Below are positions 37,908-49,035 of a stretch of DNA of 64,000 nt, one piece after another; the stretch's first letter is position 1, and every line of letters starts with the position of its first letter. The notes under the pieces were generated by a model. It searched no databases, was not told the origin of the DNA, and saw nothing but the letters and a program-made list of their open reading frames with translations. Position numbers and translations under genes: made by a program. Origin of the DNA: Microvelia longipes (lineage: Eukaryota; Arthropoda; Insecta; Hemiptera; Veliidae); assembly GCA_018340805.1 (NCBI GenBank), contig JACMZG010001914.1:26407043-26471042 (forward strand). Reading direction: 5' to 3'.

Positions 37908-40900
37908 TGATGTTGGTTGAGGTCTTAAAAAAATATAAATAACCATATGTTTTTAACTTCATTCAAATAAATTTTAGATCAAGTGAGATCTTTAATTTTG
38001 TTCACCCTGAAAACTAGAATACTTAATTTATAGTCGTATTTGATTAAAATGAGTAAATACAGCTATACGTATTATAAATAAGGCTAAACGTATAATATAT
38101 ACAGCTAATCAAATAATATAAACATTATTATTTAACAGGATTATTAGTTAAATAAAATGTTCGGTAAGATAGAAAAAATTGTACAACAAAATCAATAACA
38201 AGCCTAATAAAAACTGCGGACATAGTATGAATGAATAAAACCAAAACACTGCACCACAATACAGTGAAACAGAGCACTGACACTCCTAAAAAAAAATAAC
38301 AAAAGACGATCCAAATTTTAACGCTAGTATATGCAGCTACACTTTATCAACTTTTAGATTCAGCTAAAATATAGGACGAAATATGCTTTGACATTTTAGA
38401 TGCTAAGATCAGACTTAAAAGATCCTTGCAACTAAAATCTTTAGTGAACATAAGCATCAGATATTCTTCTTTATAAAGGGCTAAAGGATCATCGTTTAAA
38501 ATCAATAGAGATGCGGTTGCGAAGTACATTTATTAAATTACACGTAATGTCCTACGCATGACATTATCCCTTATAGGAGAGAAAGCATTGCAATAAGGAA
38601 ATATGCGACATTAACTATTCCCATGTTTCAAAATCTTCAGATCTCGAAAATCGGAAAAAAATTACGTACGTCAGCACCTAATACTGAATAGAAGTAAGGA
38701 TGAAAGGGTGAAATTTTGTTGTAAATACTAACGGCTAAAAATTTATAAAACGTACATTACAAAAATTTTGAAATACAAATATCAACCCTATGAGAGGAAG
38801 TATTAATTTGACTTACGGTAAACCAATATGACCGTATTAAAATTACAGCTAAATAATATTAAAAAATTTGTGGTGGTGAGAGGTGTTACGAGCACATCTC
38901 AAGCAAACTCAAGTCCACCAAAATCTCAACCACATATTGTGCTCGCACCATTCCCGAAAGATCAGAGTAAACACTATATCCTATGAATAAAAAAGTATGT
39001 GGTCTTGAATGACAAGAACTTAATATATCTTATTATGGACTTCAGTTCCACTCCCGGCGGGTTGTTCTCAAGACGTGTATTAGTGTCATAAGTATGTTAG
39101 CGTTCAACTAAATGCAGAAATAAAAATATCTGTCATTCAAGTAATGTAGTGTAAATTTTAAAATCACAGGCAATAAATTCTTTAGGGTAATAAGCTACAG
39201 GAGATACCCTAACGATAAATATAAAATCAACCAAATCACAAAATTTCTAATTGAATTTTGTGCTAAGCACTAGCAAGATACAATAACGCGACAAGGAAGA
39301 AATAATATTAACTAAAAAGTTAAATGAAAAATTGTAACATTTCAAAATAAACCATACAAATTTATTAAATAAAAGTCCAGTGAAGAAGAAATTGTGTGAT
39401 ATTTGCATATCTAAATGTCTCTTCTCAAACTAAAACAATTAAAAAGTAAAAAGTTTACCTCGGTTTATCGTAAACACTGTTGTTATCCGGTACGCTTTTC
39501 ATTGTGAATAATAATGCTTAGATAATAATTAAAACAAAATAACTCCGGGAAAAAAGAGCGTCCAAATAATATTCAGCCGAATAAAAATTAAAAGTCACTT
39601 TTACGTATTAAATAGAACACACTCGCGATTTATAAAAACTTTATTTCTAACAGGGTAAATAAGAATTAAAATCGCGATTGTATTTATATGAACCGTAATA
39701 TAAATTTAAGGGGCTGGGACGATTTCTTCAGATAAATTTTGTGAAAAATTGAGTATCAAGAAATATGGCGACGACACGACATGACTAGATCGGGCGTCCG
39801 TCACTGACTGACTAAGCGATGTATAAGGGGGAACACTGAATCGTAGTGGGGGCTCCAGAGTGGGGGCACTAACCCAACACCCCAACAACACTGAGTTCTA
39901 CCCAACATAAAAATCGACTACAAACCCATCTGTCTAGAAACGTTTTTTGTGCCTTTAAAAAGAAACCTTAAAAAGAATCCCAGACCCCAAAGAGATAAAA
40001 AAATTAAAACATATGATTTAAGATTCGATAAAGGAGAAGGGGAAACATTTTCAAGGTCACCCTCATACATGGGAATCCAAATTATCTTTTTTTTCAACAC
40101 CCACACCGGTTGTTTACCAACCAACTTTCCAGCAACCTAAAGTTCAGGAAGATAATTTGAAAGATAATAACTTCAAAAATCAATGTTTTAAGACGATATT
40201 TAATGGAGTAGGCAATTACTGCAATCACGTTTGAATTGTTTTAGAACCCCAGCTGGGTAAGAAATAAGGATGGAGTGAGAGCATAACCATATTAGGATTT
40301 CATGCCGAGTCAGTGCGCCTGTATGACTCTGCATAATATAGTTACTTCATTATTACAAGCAGTAATAGGAGTATATTTTGAGCGCATGCTCCATTTTTAA
40401 TACTACATACGCTCAGGACTCAAAAAAAATTTTTGGTAGATTTACTTTGAAATTTTCCAATAATCAATGAATATTTTTGTACAGAAATAATTACACACAG
40501 TTTGACCTTTGCATCCCATCTCATCTACATTGGCACTTCGTACTTAGACTGTACACTTATTATTTTGAGCTAACACTAATTACTTCTCTACGTATCGTTT
40601 GAGAATCTTCTTCGTTAGTTTAATATTGCACCAGTTAGCATCTTTTATAGGTTTTGCTCAATGCTTGCTTAGTTCGTCACAAGAAAGAAAAGAAAGGAAG
40701 GAAAAAGCAAGAATAATATAAAACACAAAAAATTAAACAAGTAAACTAAGTATAAGTAAATAACAAAATATTAAAGGAATAGGAAATCCATATCAAACTA
40801 TTTCATTTGGTAATATTAACTAAAACAAAGTATTGCTTCAGTCAATAAATAAAAATAAATAATCAATAAAATCAGTAAAAAAGAAAATAATAATAAAAAC

Positions 40901-41550
40901 ATCGGATACTAAAGCATACAAAATTAAATTAAAAAAATGTAATTACAGTAGGAAATTTTGGCCGATATCCTCTGCGGAAAACCTTTAATTTAAAAATTGT
41001 CTCTCCACCTCGATGTATATAACTAACTAAGACGTATAACCCTCTGTATTTAAGGTAAGGACTGTTTAAGCGTATTAGTAGAGACGCTGGTGATCTCTAT
41101 GCACTTTTATCTTTACGCTTCAAGCCTCCAATTTAGAGATATTATAAAATCTATTAAATAAATCAATCAATATAAAAGATTAGAATCAAGGAAGTATTAG
41201 CAACCTTTCACAGTTCAACTGAATCGACCTTAAAATTAAAGAAATGATAAAAATTAAGTTATGGTTAATTAGTTAAAATTTTCAACACACCTATTCCTTT
41301 CATTTGAGCTACTTATTTTTTATTTATCCCATACTCAATTTTAAAAGATAATTCAAGGTCAAAAATAAAATAGCCAAAGGCCAATAACATTTCTCCCAGC
41401 TTTTTTTTATAGCGGCTTGAAATGTCAAGATTATTAGAACAAAAACAGTATCCTTATTATAGCATTGAGTGTAAGTTATAATGTAATATAATAACTAGAT
41501 CAATTTTGTTGGAGTTGTTGGCAACAATGCTTTAAGACTACTACAAAAGA
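37908..41550. other. non-coding stretch with a CpG-rich patch
   Basis: Mostly AT-rich and featureless. An exception is 39760-39900, listed separately. A hairpin of about 12 bp occurs at 38883-38950 (GAGCACA with TGTGCTC). Short opposed frames at 39918-40140 have no recognisable domain. Confidence 0.5.
39760..39900. other. CpG- and GC-rich patch, possible promoter or TE fragment
   Basis: About half G+C in a genome stretch far below that, with repeated CG steps (ATGGCGACGACACGAC, then TCGGGCGTCCGTCAC) and a GTCACTGACTGACT motif. On the minus strand the motif reads AGTCAGTCAGTGACGGAC. It could be an unmethylated CpG-rich gene start or a fragment of an older, GC-richer element. No open frame of useful length crosses it. 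Confidence 0.35.
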
Positions 41551-41656
41551 CACACACACACACACACACACCACACACACATATATATATATATATATTA
41601 TATATATATATATAATATATATATATATAATATTATATATATAATATATATATATA

Positions 41657-41703
<47 letters not shown>

Positions 41704-41704
41704 C
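41551..41704. repeat. palindromic compound microsatellite (CA)n(TA)n(TG)n
   Basis: A CA run (41551-41580) passes into about 85 bp of TA-rich alternation and then a TG run (41669-41698). The CA and TG runs are complementary, so the block can fold into a hairpin of about 150 bases. Open frames over it (poly-CV and poly-IY) are artefacts. Confidence 0.95.
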
Positions 41705-42180
41705 GTTTCGGACACAGAGATACATCTGAATGCTTCTGCTTTGATCATGGTGTTCAAGACGTTAAGCTTCTCATCTATGACTGCGAAGTACTGGAACAAG
41801 AAAGGCTCATACTACAAGCTGAAATGGATCATCTTAATATACAATGGCTCCGACTGTAGATAAATTCCTTCTACCTAAAGTATACTTTCATTTTACTGTA
41901 TTCTTAGGAAAAATGGAAAAAAGATTTTGGAAAAAATGTAACCTAAAAATTTTAACTTAACTTAAACTTTTTAATTATTACAAATGTGAGAATAATTATA
42001 AAAACTAAAATATGTAAAAATGTATGTATATTCTATTGTATAATTGTAATTTATTATTTTATCTTAATTGTAAATTGTAAATAGGATGTTTTATGTATAG
42101 TTTATAATACCTAATGTCAGTGCAATAATTATAAAAATGTATACTGTTACTCACCTGTAATAAAAATATAAAAGGAAACA
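41704..42180 (+). pseudogene. LINE ORF2 C-terminus and 3' tail relic, second family
   Basis: In the frame ending at the TAG 41857-41859 the translation reads FGHRDTSECFC, then DHGVQDVKLLIYDCEVL and EQERLILQ. A Cys pair, a Leu-Ile-Tyr-Asp-Cys block and a following acidic, Glu-Arg-rich helix are the usual ending of non-LTR retrotransposon ORF2 proteins (C-x-C, then H-L-x-x-D-C-x-x-L-x-x-x-R). The expected His is Leu here. About 300 bp of AT-rich sequence follow (TGTAAATTGTAAATAGGATG) to an A-rich end near 42160-42180, like a LINE 3' UTR. The wording differs from the 21-kb and 60-kb relics, so it is another family. The 5' side is truncated at the microsatellite. Confidence 0.5.
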
Positions 42181-42195
42181 AACCCTGAACCTAAA

Positions 42196-42238
42196 TAGCA
42201 TTTATAAATGCTAAAAAACGAAAAGCATTTTAAATGCT
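42196..42238. repeat. two consecutive palindromes on GCATTTA
   Basis: TAGCATTTATAAATGCTA (42196-42213) is a perfect 18-bp palindrome, and AGCATTTTAAATGCT (42224-42238) has 7-bp arms around one base. They share the half-site AGCATTT. They lie just after the A-rich end of the LINE relic. Confidence 0.7.
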
Positions 42239-42819
42239 AATTTCAGTATTAAAACTAAGTATCAAGAGATACAGAATAATTAATTAATGAGGACAATTAA
42301 TTAACTGGGAAAAAATAAAACTAAATTCAGTTAATTATTTAAAAGTGGAAAACTGATGAACTCAAGATATAAACCTGAATTAAAACTTTGATTCATCATC
42401 AGAAATAAAACTTTAAGCAGACGATCAATAAATGATCAAAGATCCAATCATATGTACTTAACCAAAACTGAATAAGAATAAAGCTAAGAAACATAGCTAT
42501 AGTAAGTATATATTGAAATAGGAATAATTGTGTTATTAGTAATTATTTTACATTGTAAATCTTGTATTTTTTTAAAGAATAAAGAAGGCGTGCAATAATA
42601 TTTTGGAGCACGCCACAAAAAAAAACATATATATATATGCGATAAAAGGTCTGAAGCAATCGTGAGATGACTGGTGAGACTAGTTGAAATGTGATTTGAT
42701 CATGAGACCTTCTCTTTTAAGCTTATTCTTTTAAGATATCTCTTTACTACCGTTTCTAGGAACAACATCTGTATGGCTAATAAAAATGTTAAATAATTCA
42801 CACAATCTTGCGACTGACA
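42239..42819. other. AT-rich non-coding stretch
   Basis: No gene recognised; a short TA run lies at 42628-42638. Confidence 0.5.
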
Positions 42820-43142
42820 CCTAGAGAATGTAACAAGGAAAATGCAATGCTACATCTAGGAACTGTTCCATCATTTAAAATTCGTCATTATTGATGGCAC
42901 GACATAATGTCATGTCCCACTCTGTTCCGTTACGTTTAACTCATCAGAGATCCAACATAGCCAGGATTTATTTTGCCCTTCAATTAAAATTCTAAAGAAT
43001 ATAATGTGAAGTATTTCCCTGAGACTAGCAGTGCTCTCGTAACGCCATCCTAAGCGTAACAAAGTGGGGCTGGGCATGCAATTTTGTCGAGCCATAAATA
43101 TCGACGTATGTCAAATGATTGAACAGTTCCCATATGCAGCAT
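42820..43142. mobile_element. foldback of family B (two inverted copies)
   Basis: The left arm 42820-42943 (minus) and right arm 43053-43142 (plus) are inverted copies of one sequence. On the arm strand the blocks are CGTAACGGAACAGAGTGGGA, GTCGTGCCAT, AATAATGACG, AAATGATGGAACAGTTCC, ATGTAGCATTG and TCTAGGTGTC. The right arm is more diverged (GCGTAACAAAGTGGGG, AAATGATTGAACAGTTCC, ATGCAGCAT) and stops earlier. About 110 bp lie between the arms. A single third copy occurs at 49901-50040. The short minus-strand frames here are translations of the arms. It could be a foldback transposon or a chance head-to-head insertion of a SINE or MITE. Confidence 0.75.
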
Positions 43143-44029
43143 ACCAAAAAAGGGTAAAATATATTCACATGTACCAATATATCCACTGTGATTCGAGACC
43201 TATTCATCTATTATATCTCTTACCCCCTCCATAATGAAAAACATAGTAAGAAATAGCACGCTAATATTTACTAAAACTATATCAGTTTTAATTAATTAAA
43301 CTGATTAATAATTAATTAATTATTTCAAAAATAGTTTGACTGTCCCAGACACTATACCATCACTTCTTACAATACCTACTTTAACACCTTCCGTCTTCAT
43401 AATAACTTCTAAAAACATCAAGTGCTACAAACAGCTTCTAGCACTAGTCATAATTACAAAAGCCATTAATAACGCCATGTTAATTGATCTTAATTAAAGC
43501 GATCTCAAGCAATTTACACTAGAGCTAAGAAGCATCTTAAAAAGCCCAGTCTCTACTCTTAATTATAAGCTTGGCCTACAATAAACTTAGAAAATTGCAT
43601 TGCATTTGGCTAAACCAGCTTTTGTACCTGGCTTGAAGCTTAGTTTGAGGATTATTGAATTGCTTCTGATCAATAATTTATTTTTCATAATTCCTCAATT
43701 ATTTTCCTTTCTCTCTTAGAAGCGATAATAATAAGGCAAAAATTCTAAATTGTAATATTACCAAGTTGTAGAAAAGTAGAGCTATATTTATCTAGACTGC
43801 AAACAACACGATGCAAAAGAACTTTCTATAATCTTTTTTTAACAAATTCGGTAGCCAAGAACTTTAAAATATAAATAAATTGATTGTGTTTTCATGATTC
43901 AAAGTATGAGCGCAAGAGGAGTTCATCATGATCTGAATAATCAAAAAAGTCCCTCCACTGATGTATTTATACATCAGTATGAGTCTTATACCAGTCAACA
44001 GTAAGAAAAGACTCAAAACCTAGCTTCCT
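43143..44029. other. AT-rich non-coding stretch
   Basis: A perfect-armed palindrome lies at 43281-43305 (ATCAGTTT, then AAACTGAT around TTAATT-rich sequence), and an approximate one at 43960-43980 (CTGATGTAT with ATACATCAG) just upstream of the cassette. No gene recognised. Confidence 0.5.
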
Positions 44030-44115
44030 AACATCTCACCGGCACTGATGATGACCTTTAGTTGGCTGAAAGCCGGATTTGCTTTATTTTAAATAATCAG
44101 TGAAAAGAAATATTT
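44030..44115 (+). repeat. hairpin cassette, best-preserved stem
   Basis: Leader AACATCTCACCGG, then CACTGATGATGACC, a short loop, GGCTGAAAGCCGG and an AT-rich tail. CCGGC (44039-44043) pairs exactly with GCCGG (44072-44076), and GACC with GGCT inside. The resulting internal loop has CACTGATGAT on one side and GAAA on the other. A GACTC box occurs 20-30 bp upstream, as in the 59-kb array. Confidence 0.75.
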
Positions 44116-45164
44116 TATTGTTCTGATATTTTCTGTTATAAAAAATTCATTGGCATGAATAAGGAATAAAGAAATTTATAAGGAAATTTGTTTTACCTTA
44201 TTAATTTTATCTTAGAATAAAGCTTATTGGTTAGTCAGTTTTAAAGCTAAAGAATGAGTAATTGTTATTCTAATTAGGAGGGTGTAGGCTAAAAAAATCG
44301 AACGGCATGGCCTCAAAGAGACTTATACTTAGAGGGAGGACTAAGGTTGAATTACACAGTGCTAAAGGGTCTGGAATTGTGACAGTTTCTATTAGGAGCC
44401 ATAACTGTACTTACTCCAACTTAAGTATTCCTAGAGGGAGACTAGAAACTCATCACTCCTCTACAACACCTACCGAAGCACATTTTTATATTGAATCCTA
44501 CAAACAGCGAGCATTTTGTATTTTGTCAGTGACATCACTTTAAATCACTATATACAACACAGATAATTATAGAATATACATAATAATTCCAGATGATAGA
44601 TAATCACACCTTATTATAAAATTTACTTAACTTAATTTAAGACAAAATAGTCGATAAATAATAAATTAGTCAACAAATAGGGTTTTGAATAGTTCAAAGT
44701 TTTAAATAGTTTAATTTTTATTTTGAGAATCTGTTTCAATATGTTTAGGGACACCCCAAAAAAGTCCCCCAAATTCACAGCTGCGATTGAAGCGATTGTA
44801 AAAACTTGTCCCGTTTTATATATTTGGTTAAGTAAATTGTCTAAAAATAAGTTTCTATGTGTATACTCTCTCAATTTCAAACTGCTAACAATGGATTTCA
44901 AATTAAAAAATGAACCACATTTTCATTGCACAACGTTAACAAACTAAAAATTGTCACTTAGACGCAAATCATTCGCCACGGCACTCCGATAAACATTATG
45001 ATTTTTGGATATGATTTAGTCAACTACAGAACAAGTTATCAACCCAAATTACAGCTTTCAGTTTTAAATTATTAAAATCTGTTGTCCTTCAAAATTGTTT
45101 TAAGACAATAATTTCTGGACTATTAAGGTGCCTCCAGAAAAAAAATTGAATAATAAAGAAAATA
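44116..45164. other. stretch with one unrecognised open frame
   Basis: The frame 44307-44543 on the plus strand (78 codons, open for about 10 more upstream) is less AT-rich than its surroundings and has mixed composition (MASKRLILRGRTKVELH, then SIRSHNCTYSN). No domain is recognised and no splice context is clear, so it may be an old element or a chance frame. The opposed frames at 44632-44947 contradict each other. Confidence 0.25.
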
Positions 45165-45247
45165 AGTCTCTCTACAAACAAAACTTTATTGGCAAAGCGC
45201 TTTCAACCTAACTAGAGGCCATCATCAGTGCAAAACCGTTGAGATGT
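45165..45247 (-). repeat. hairpin cassette, minus-strand copy
   Basis: On the minus strand: AACATCTCAACGG, then TGCACTGATGATGGCC, a loop, GGTTGAAAGCGC, TTTGCCAATAAAGTTTTG and TAGAGA. This copy best preserves the 3' tail of the family, including the AATAAAG word that resembles a polyadenylation signal. GGCC pairs with GGTT through two G-U pairs. Confidence 0.75.
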
Positions 45248-46327
45248 TAAAGAAGAAGAGAAGTAAGTCTATGTTTTCTTACTAGGTATTAGAGTCAGAC
45301 TCACAAAACAATTGAAATTTTCATTAAGATGCTGATTTTGATCAATTGTCGAGAATCTCTATTGTTACGTTTAAGACTTACTAGTTCAGAGATGTTTCCA
45401 GCACAGCATTCTTAAAATATATATTATATCCATTTTAGGATTGTATGAAAACCAAATTTTTTAAAAAAGGTGAAAATTAGAGGGCAAACTATAATGAAAG
45501 TGTTTTTATTGGATTTTGATTTATCAGAAAATATATCACTTGTTCAAATTAGGGTACTTGAGAATGCTTCAAAGCTCTGATATTATTGATTTTTAAGTTT
45601 CACAGTAGGAAAAATCCCCTTTTTATAACTCGCTCTTATAGCGGAACGAAAAACCTTCAAAACTTATTAGTTGATACCCTGTTCGATCTATCCACTCGAT
45701 TTTTTATTGTTTGCCCCCTCCCTATAGTAGAGAGGGAAATGTTGTCCTATTGTTAAGGTCGTTTTTTTAAAAAAATCACCCCCTTTTAAACCCTTTAGTG
45801 TGGGTGGATCGAAAAATGATGTATGCGTAGAAATAATAGGGTTTATACAAAGACTAGAGCTTGTGCGCACTAGTCGCATGTGCCTTTAATATAGAACATC
45901 CAACAATCCAATATTGGTTCTCTTTGTAAATTATTGGCCCTGGGCTTTAAATGAAATACAACAATGAGCTCTGAAAGTGCTTGAATTTGAATAACAACCC
46001 TCTTGTATTAAACCTTTACCAATATTGGCAGAGTGATTGGCAAGGTTTTAACTATATTTTCAAAATAATTAGGTTAAAATATGTTAAGTCTAACTTAAGT
46101 GATCTAGTTCAAAGAATTTTGTGATTTCTTGAACAATATTGACTAAACAAACATACAATGGAGTAAAATGAGGTTTGCGAGAGCCAATAACAATAATTCA
46201 CGACATAAATTAATTATTAGCCGATAAATTAATTATTAGCCGATCTGCGGAAATAATTTACACAGTCAATCTCCATTTGATATTAACACTGGTAACTTTT
46301 TACATTGAATCATTGGTACTAATAATA
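45248..46327. other. non-coding stretch
   Basis: 45640-45900 is less AT-rich and contains a minus-strand frame of 63 codons (FFDPPTLKGLKGG, then REGANNKKSSG) with no domain I recognise. It resembles repeat-derived sequence but has no second copy in this window. Nothing else is seen. Confidence 0.35.
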
Positions 46328-46370
46328 TATAGGAAAAGTATTGTGTTTGCACGAAAAATCCGAAATGGTT
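46328..46370 (+). repeat. dispersed repeat family A, copy 3 (truncated)
   Basis: TATATAGGAAAAGTATTGTG, then TTTGCACGAAAAATCCGAAA, matches the start of the family; the similarity ends there. Confidence 0.65.
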
Positions 46371-46770
46371 TTTCATTTATTAATGAATAAATATAATTTT
46401 TTCCTTCTTCCTTTTTTTTCTTTGTTATCTTTTTCTTTTTCCCTTTTTGAGGATCTTGGAGGGTATGATTGTCCCTTCGCCCTCCGAGGATCCGCGCCTA
46501 GAGCTTACAACAAGTTCTTTACGCACTTTTGATTAAATCTAATAAACGAAAAAGTACCATGTGAAGTTATAATCTAACACTTTCATCCTGTATCAAAAGA
46601 ACTAATATATACATTAGTATTAACAATATGTAAACGTTTATATAAATACTTAAATAAAATCCATCTCTGAATCGCCAAGAGTAAAAATGACCATGAAAAA
46701 GCAAAAAATGTTTATATTACCAATATCTTAGCAAGGGCATAACAAACAATAATGCAAAACCTCGTCTCTC
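46371..46770. other. AT-rich stretch with a GC hairpin
   Basis: GGATCTTGGAGGG (46451-46463) pairs with CCCTCCGAGGATCC (46480-46493), with one extra base on the right arm, around a loop GTATGA-type spacer. It is the only GC-rich item here. No gene recognised. Confidence 0.45.
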
Positions 46771-46822
46771 AACTTAAAATTCTTTACTGACCGAGTCGGC
46801 TGTCGGCAATGTCATCAACAGT
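46771..46822 (-). repeat. hairpin cassette, diverged minus-strand copy
   Basis: On the minus strand: ACTGTTGATGACATTGCC, GACAGCCGACTCGG, then TCAGTAAAGAATTTT. The order of core, GCCGACTC and TAAAG tail matches the other copies. The stem and the GAAA block have decayed (GACA). Confidence 0.6.
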
Positions 46823-47071
46823 AAGCGGTCGAGTTATAGGCGGATCAAGCTTGTCAGTCACTGGACGAACTTGTTCTACCCACAACTTGACGGCACTGTT
46901 ACGGCATTTTGCCAAAAAAAGGCTCTATCAATAAAGTATGTTAAGTGGAGAGACAATGTTGCTTATTATTGTTTCTTATGTGGAGTGGCAAAGTTGTTTT
47001 TGTTGATTGTGTATCCACGGCACTATTTCGAGTTAGAGGAAACAACCTGTTAACGATTTTTCAAAATGGCG
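46823..47071. other. short non-coding stretch
   Basis: Overlapping short plus-strand frames (46871-47133) run into the following minisatellite. No domain is recognised. Confidence 0.4.
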
Positions 47072-47280
47072 TTTATGAGGTAAGTCGCATGAAAGAAGTA
47101 TTTGTTAAACCTCTTATGAGGTTGGTCGCATGAAAGGAGTATTCGATAAATCTCTTATGAGGCAGTTCGCATGAAAGGAGGGTTCGTTAAATCTCTCATG
47201 AGATAGGTCGCATGAATGGAGCGTTTGTGAAATCTCTAATGAGGTAGTTCGCATGAAAGGAGCGTTCGTTAAATCACTTG
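47072..47280. repeat. 41-bp minisatellite (5 copies)
   Basis: Units contain TTATGAGGTAAGTCGCATGA, then AAGGAGTATTCGTTAAATCTC. Five copies of 41 bp carry substitutions but almost no indels, suggesting a fairly recent expansion. The unit length is not a multiple of three. Confidence 0.93.
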
Positions 47281-48350
47281 TCTATTGAGCAATCAATTCA
47301 AATATTGACGCCATTACAGGGCTAATAAATATTTATTTAAACATAATTAATAATAAATAAAAGCAAAAATAAAAAACTAAATAAATAATAATAAAGACAA
47401 TACCTAAACTGCATATTTAGGGACCATGTCAGCACCAACCTGTAACAAAGAAACGCGTAGACATTAGACATTCATAATATTAAACAACATGTATGTTTAA
47501 GTTATATTCAAGTTTAAAATAACAAACTTATAAATAAAAGTATTTTTATTTATTTAAACTTAAAATACATAATGGAAGTAAGAATTTAAAATTCAGGCAC
47601 AACAACGCCGGAGTGTAAATTTAAAATCATCTGAGAAAAGTTTGAGTTTAACTAAAAATTTTAAAAATTAACTACTGCAGAGTAAAGACCGAGTACCCCA
47701 TCTTTATTTACGACTGAAATTTATTCAAGCAAATTTAAAACAAAAGAAATTAAAAAAAAATAATAAAGAATGAACGTCTAACAAAACAGAATTCTATAAC
47801 CATATCAAATATTTAAGGAAAACAAATTTTAAAGAAATAAAGATTTGGAGGAAACGAAATAGAAGAACAATTTATAGACAGAGGAAAGACCAACAGATTG
47901 TAGAGTTCCTTAGCGAGCAGCAAAGAATTCAACACACAAAGGTATATTTTTATATTGTATAGTATTTCAGTGACAATAACACACACTAACGTATGTACCA
48001 CAAGCGTAGACTATACACACTACTCTATTCTCTCTGATAAAAACCTTATCTTGACAATAGTGCCATCTGCCAGGAGAAAAGAAAAAAACAGATACTGAGA
48101 CACAATAAGGTATAGAATAAAAAACCGATAGAAAAGACTCATTCTTTACTCAGACGACAAAAAAATATGATAAAGATTGAAAAAATGTAAAAAAAGTTGC
48201 ATGAAAAAGATTGTAAAAAAGGTGATTAGTTTTATGTTATTAAAGTAAGACTTAAATCACTGTAAAACTTTTTTAAAAATACAATAATTATTAATCAAAT
48301 GTTCATACTTTTAAGTGACTACACTCTATTCATTGTTGTCATCGTTCCCT
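47281..48350. other. AT-rich non-coding stretch
   Basis: No gene or repeat family recognised. The minus-strand frame 47813-48001 has no domain. Confidence 0.5.
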
Positions 48351-48395
48351 GGAACTGATGATGACCAAAAGGTTAAAGAAACATGGCTCTGCTAA
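48351..48395 (+). repeat. hairpin cassette, core only
   Basis: GGAACTGATGATGACC, AAAA, GGTTAAAGAAACATGG, then CTCTGCTAATATAA. The GACC/GGTT stem is intact, and GAAA is shifted by three bases. Confidence 0.6.
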
Positions 48396-48629
48396 TATAA
48401 TACTATAAATGAGAGACTTGAACAGGACGTTCAATGCGTTAATGCAAAAGTAATCTTCAATCTAGAGAATACATCAATATGGTCAAAAGAGTAACAACCT
48501 ATTAATTTTTTAGGTACTTTTATTTTGATGAAGCTAATAAAAAATTATTCAAATAAAGCCAAACTTCACTATAAGTATTTAAAATAAACTGTATTAATTG
48601 TGATTGCAAACGATAGACAGTGTTGTATC

Positions 48630-48700
48630 AAATGTGTTTAGCAGCATCGAGCGAGGCCGTACATAGATGGGTGACCACTAGTAATACAGCGGATCTTTTA
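48630..48700 (+). ncRNA. 5S rRNA-derived fragment, copy 1
   Basis: TTTAGCAGCATCGAGCGAGG, then CCGTACATAGATGGGTGACC, then a CACTAGTAATACAGCGGAT end. These follow the order of the 3' half of eukaryotic 5S rRNA: AAGCAGCGTCGGGCG, then GTTAGTACTTAGATGGG, then GACCGC and an AACACCGCG-like end. The box C region of the internal Pol III promoter (GATGGGTGACC) is retained. The 5' half cannot be aligned. It stands 50 bp upstream of a family A copy. It is a relic, either a 5S pseudogene or the head of a 5S-derived (SINE3-type) SINE. Confidence 0.65.
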
Positions 48701-48749
48701 AATTGGATTTCCATACCACGATTGGGTTAAGCATATTCGTACTTGATGC

Positions 48750-48788
48750 TTTTACTTTTCCTTATTCATACCGTAGTATATATATAAT

Positions 48789-48851
<63 letters not shown>

Positions 48852-49035
48852 GATTACAGTATTGTGTTTAAAAAAATCTGAAACCGGTATTTTACCAGAA
48901 TTATTCGTTTCTGGTATTTTTAGGACCTTCTGAAGACGTTTCACAAAGTTGTTTGTCTGTAAGTGTGTGGGAGAGCCTGATATCATCGTAGCTCTAAGCG
49001 TATTTATGCCAGAGGGTTAGAAGTAACAGTAGTAG
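48750..49035 (+). repeat. dispersed repeat family A, copy 4, with internal TA expansion
   Basis: Starts TTTTACTTTTCCTTATTCAT, then ACCGTA, as in the 60.93-kb copy. The TATATA that other copies have before GGAAAAGTATTGTG has here grown into a TA microsatellite (48776-48848). It continues CAGTATTGTGTTT, TCTGAAACCGGTATTTTACC, ATTATTCGTTTCTGGT, AGGACCTTCTGAAGACGTTT and TTTGTCTGTAAGTGTGTG. This is the best copy for the middle of the family. Confidence 0.85.
48776..48848. repeat. TA microsatellite inside family A
   Basis: A TA run of about 70 bp with two AATA interruptions. It occupies the place of a TATATA word in sister copies, so its origin is visible. Frames across it on both strands are artefacts. 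Confidence 0.95.

Noticed and set aside
41500..41863. Poly-CV and poly-IY frames over the microsatellite
   Set aside because: Dinucleotide repeats translate openly in several frames; only the part after 41704 carries a family-like motif.
44039..44076. A functional hammerhead ribozyme
   Set aside because: CTGATGA and GAAA are present, but an extra base precedes stem II, the flanks pair with each other in a single stem, and no cleavage triplet with a partner stem I is visible.
48630..48700. A functional 5S rRNA gene
   Set aside because: Only the 3' half can be aligned, with many changes, and there is no clean T-run terminator right after it.
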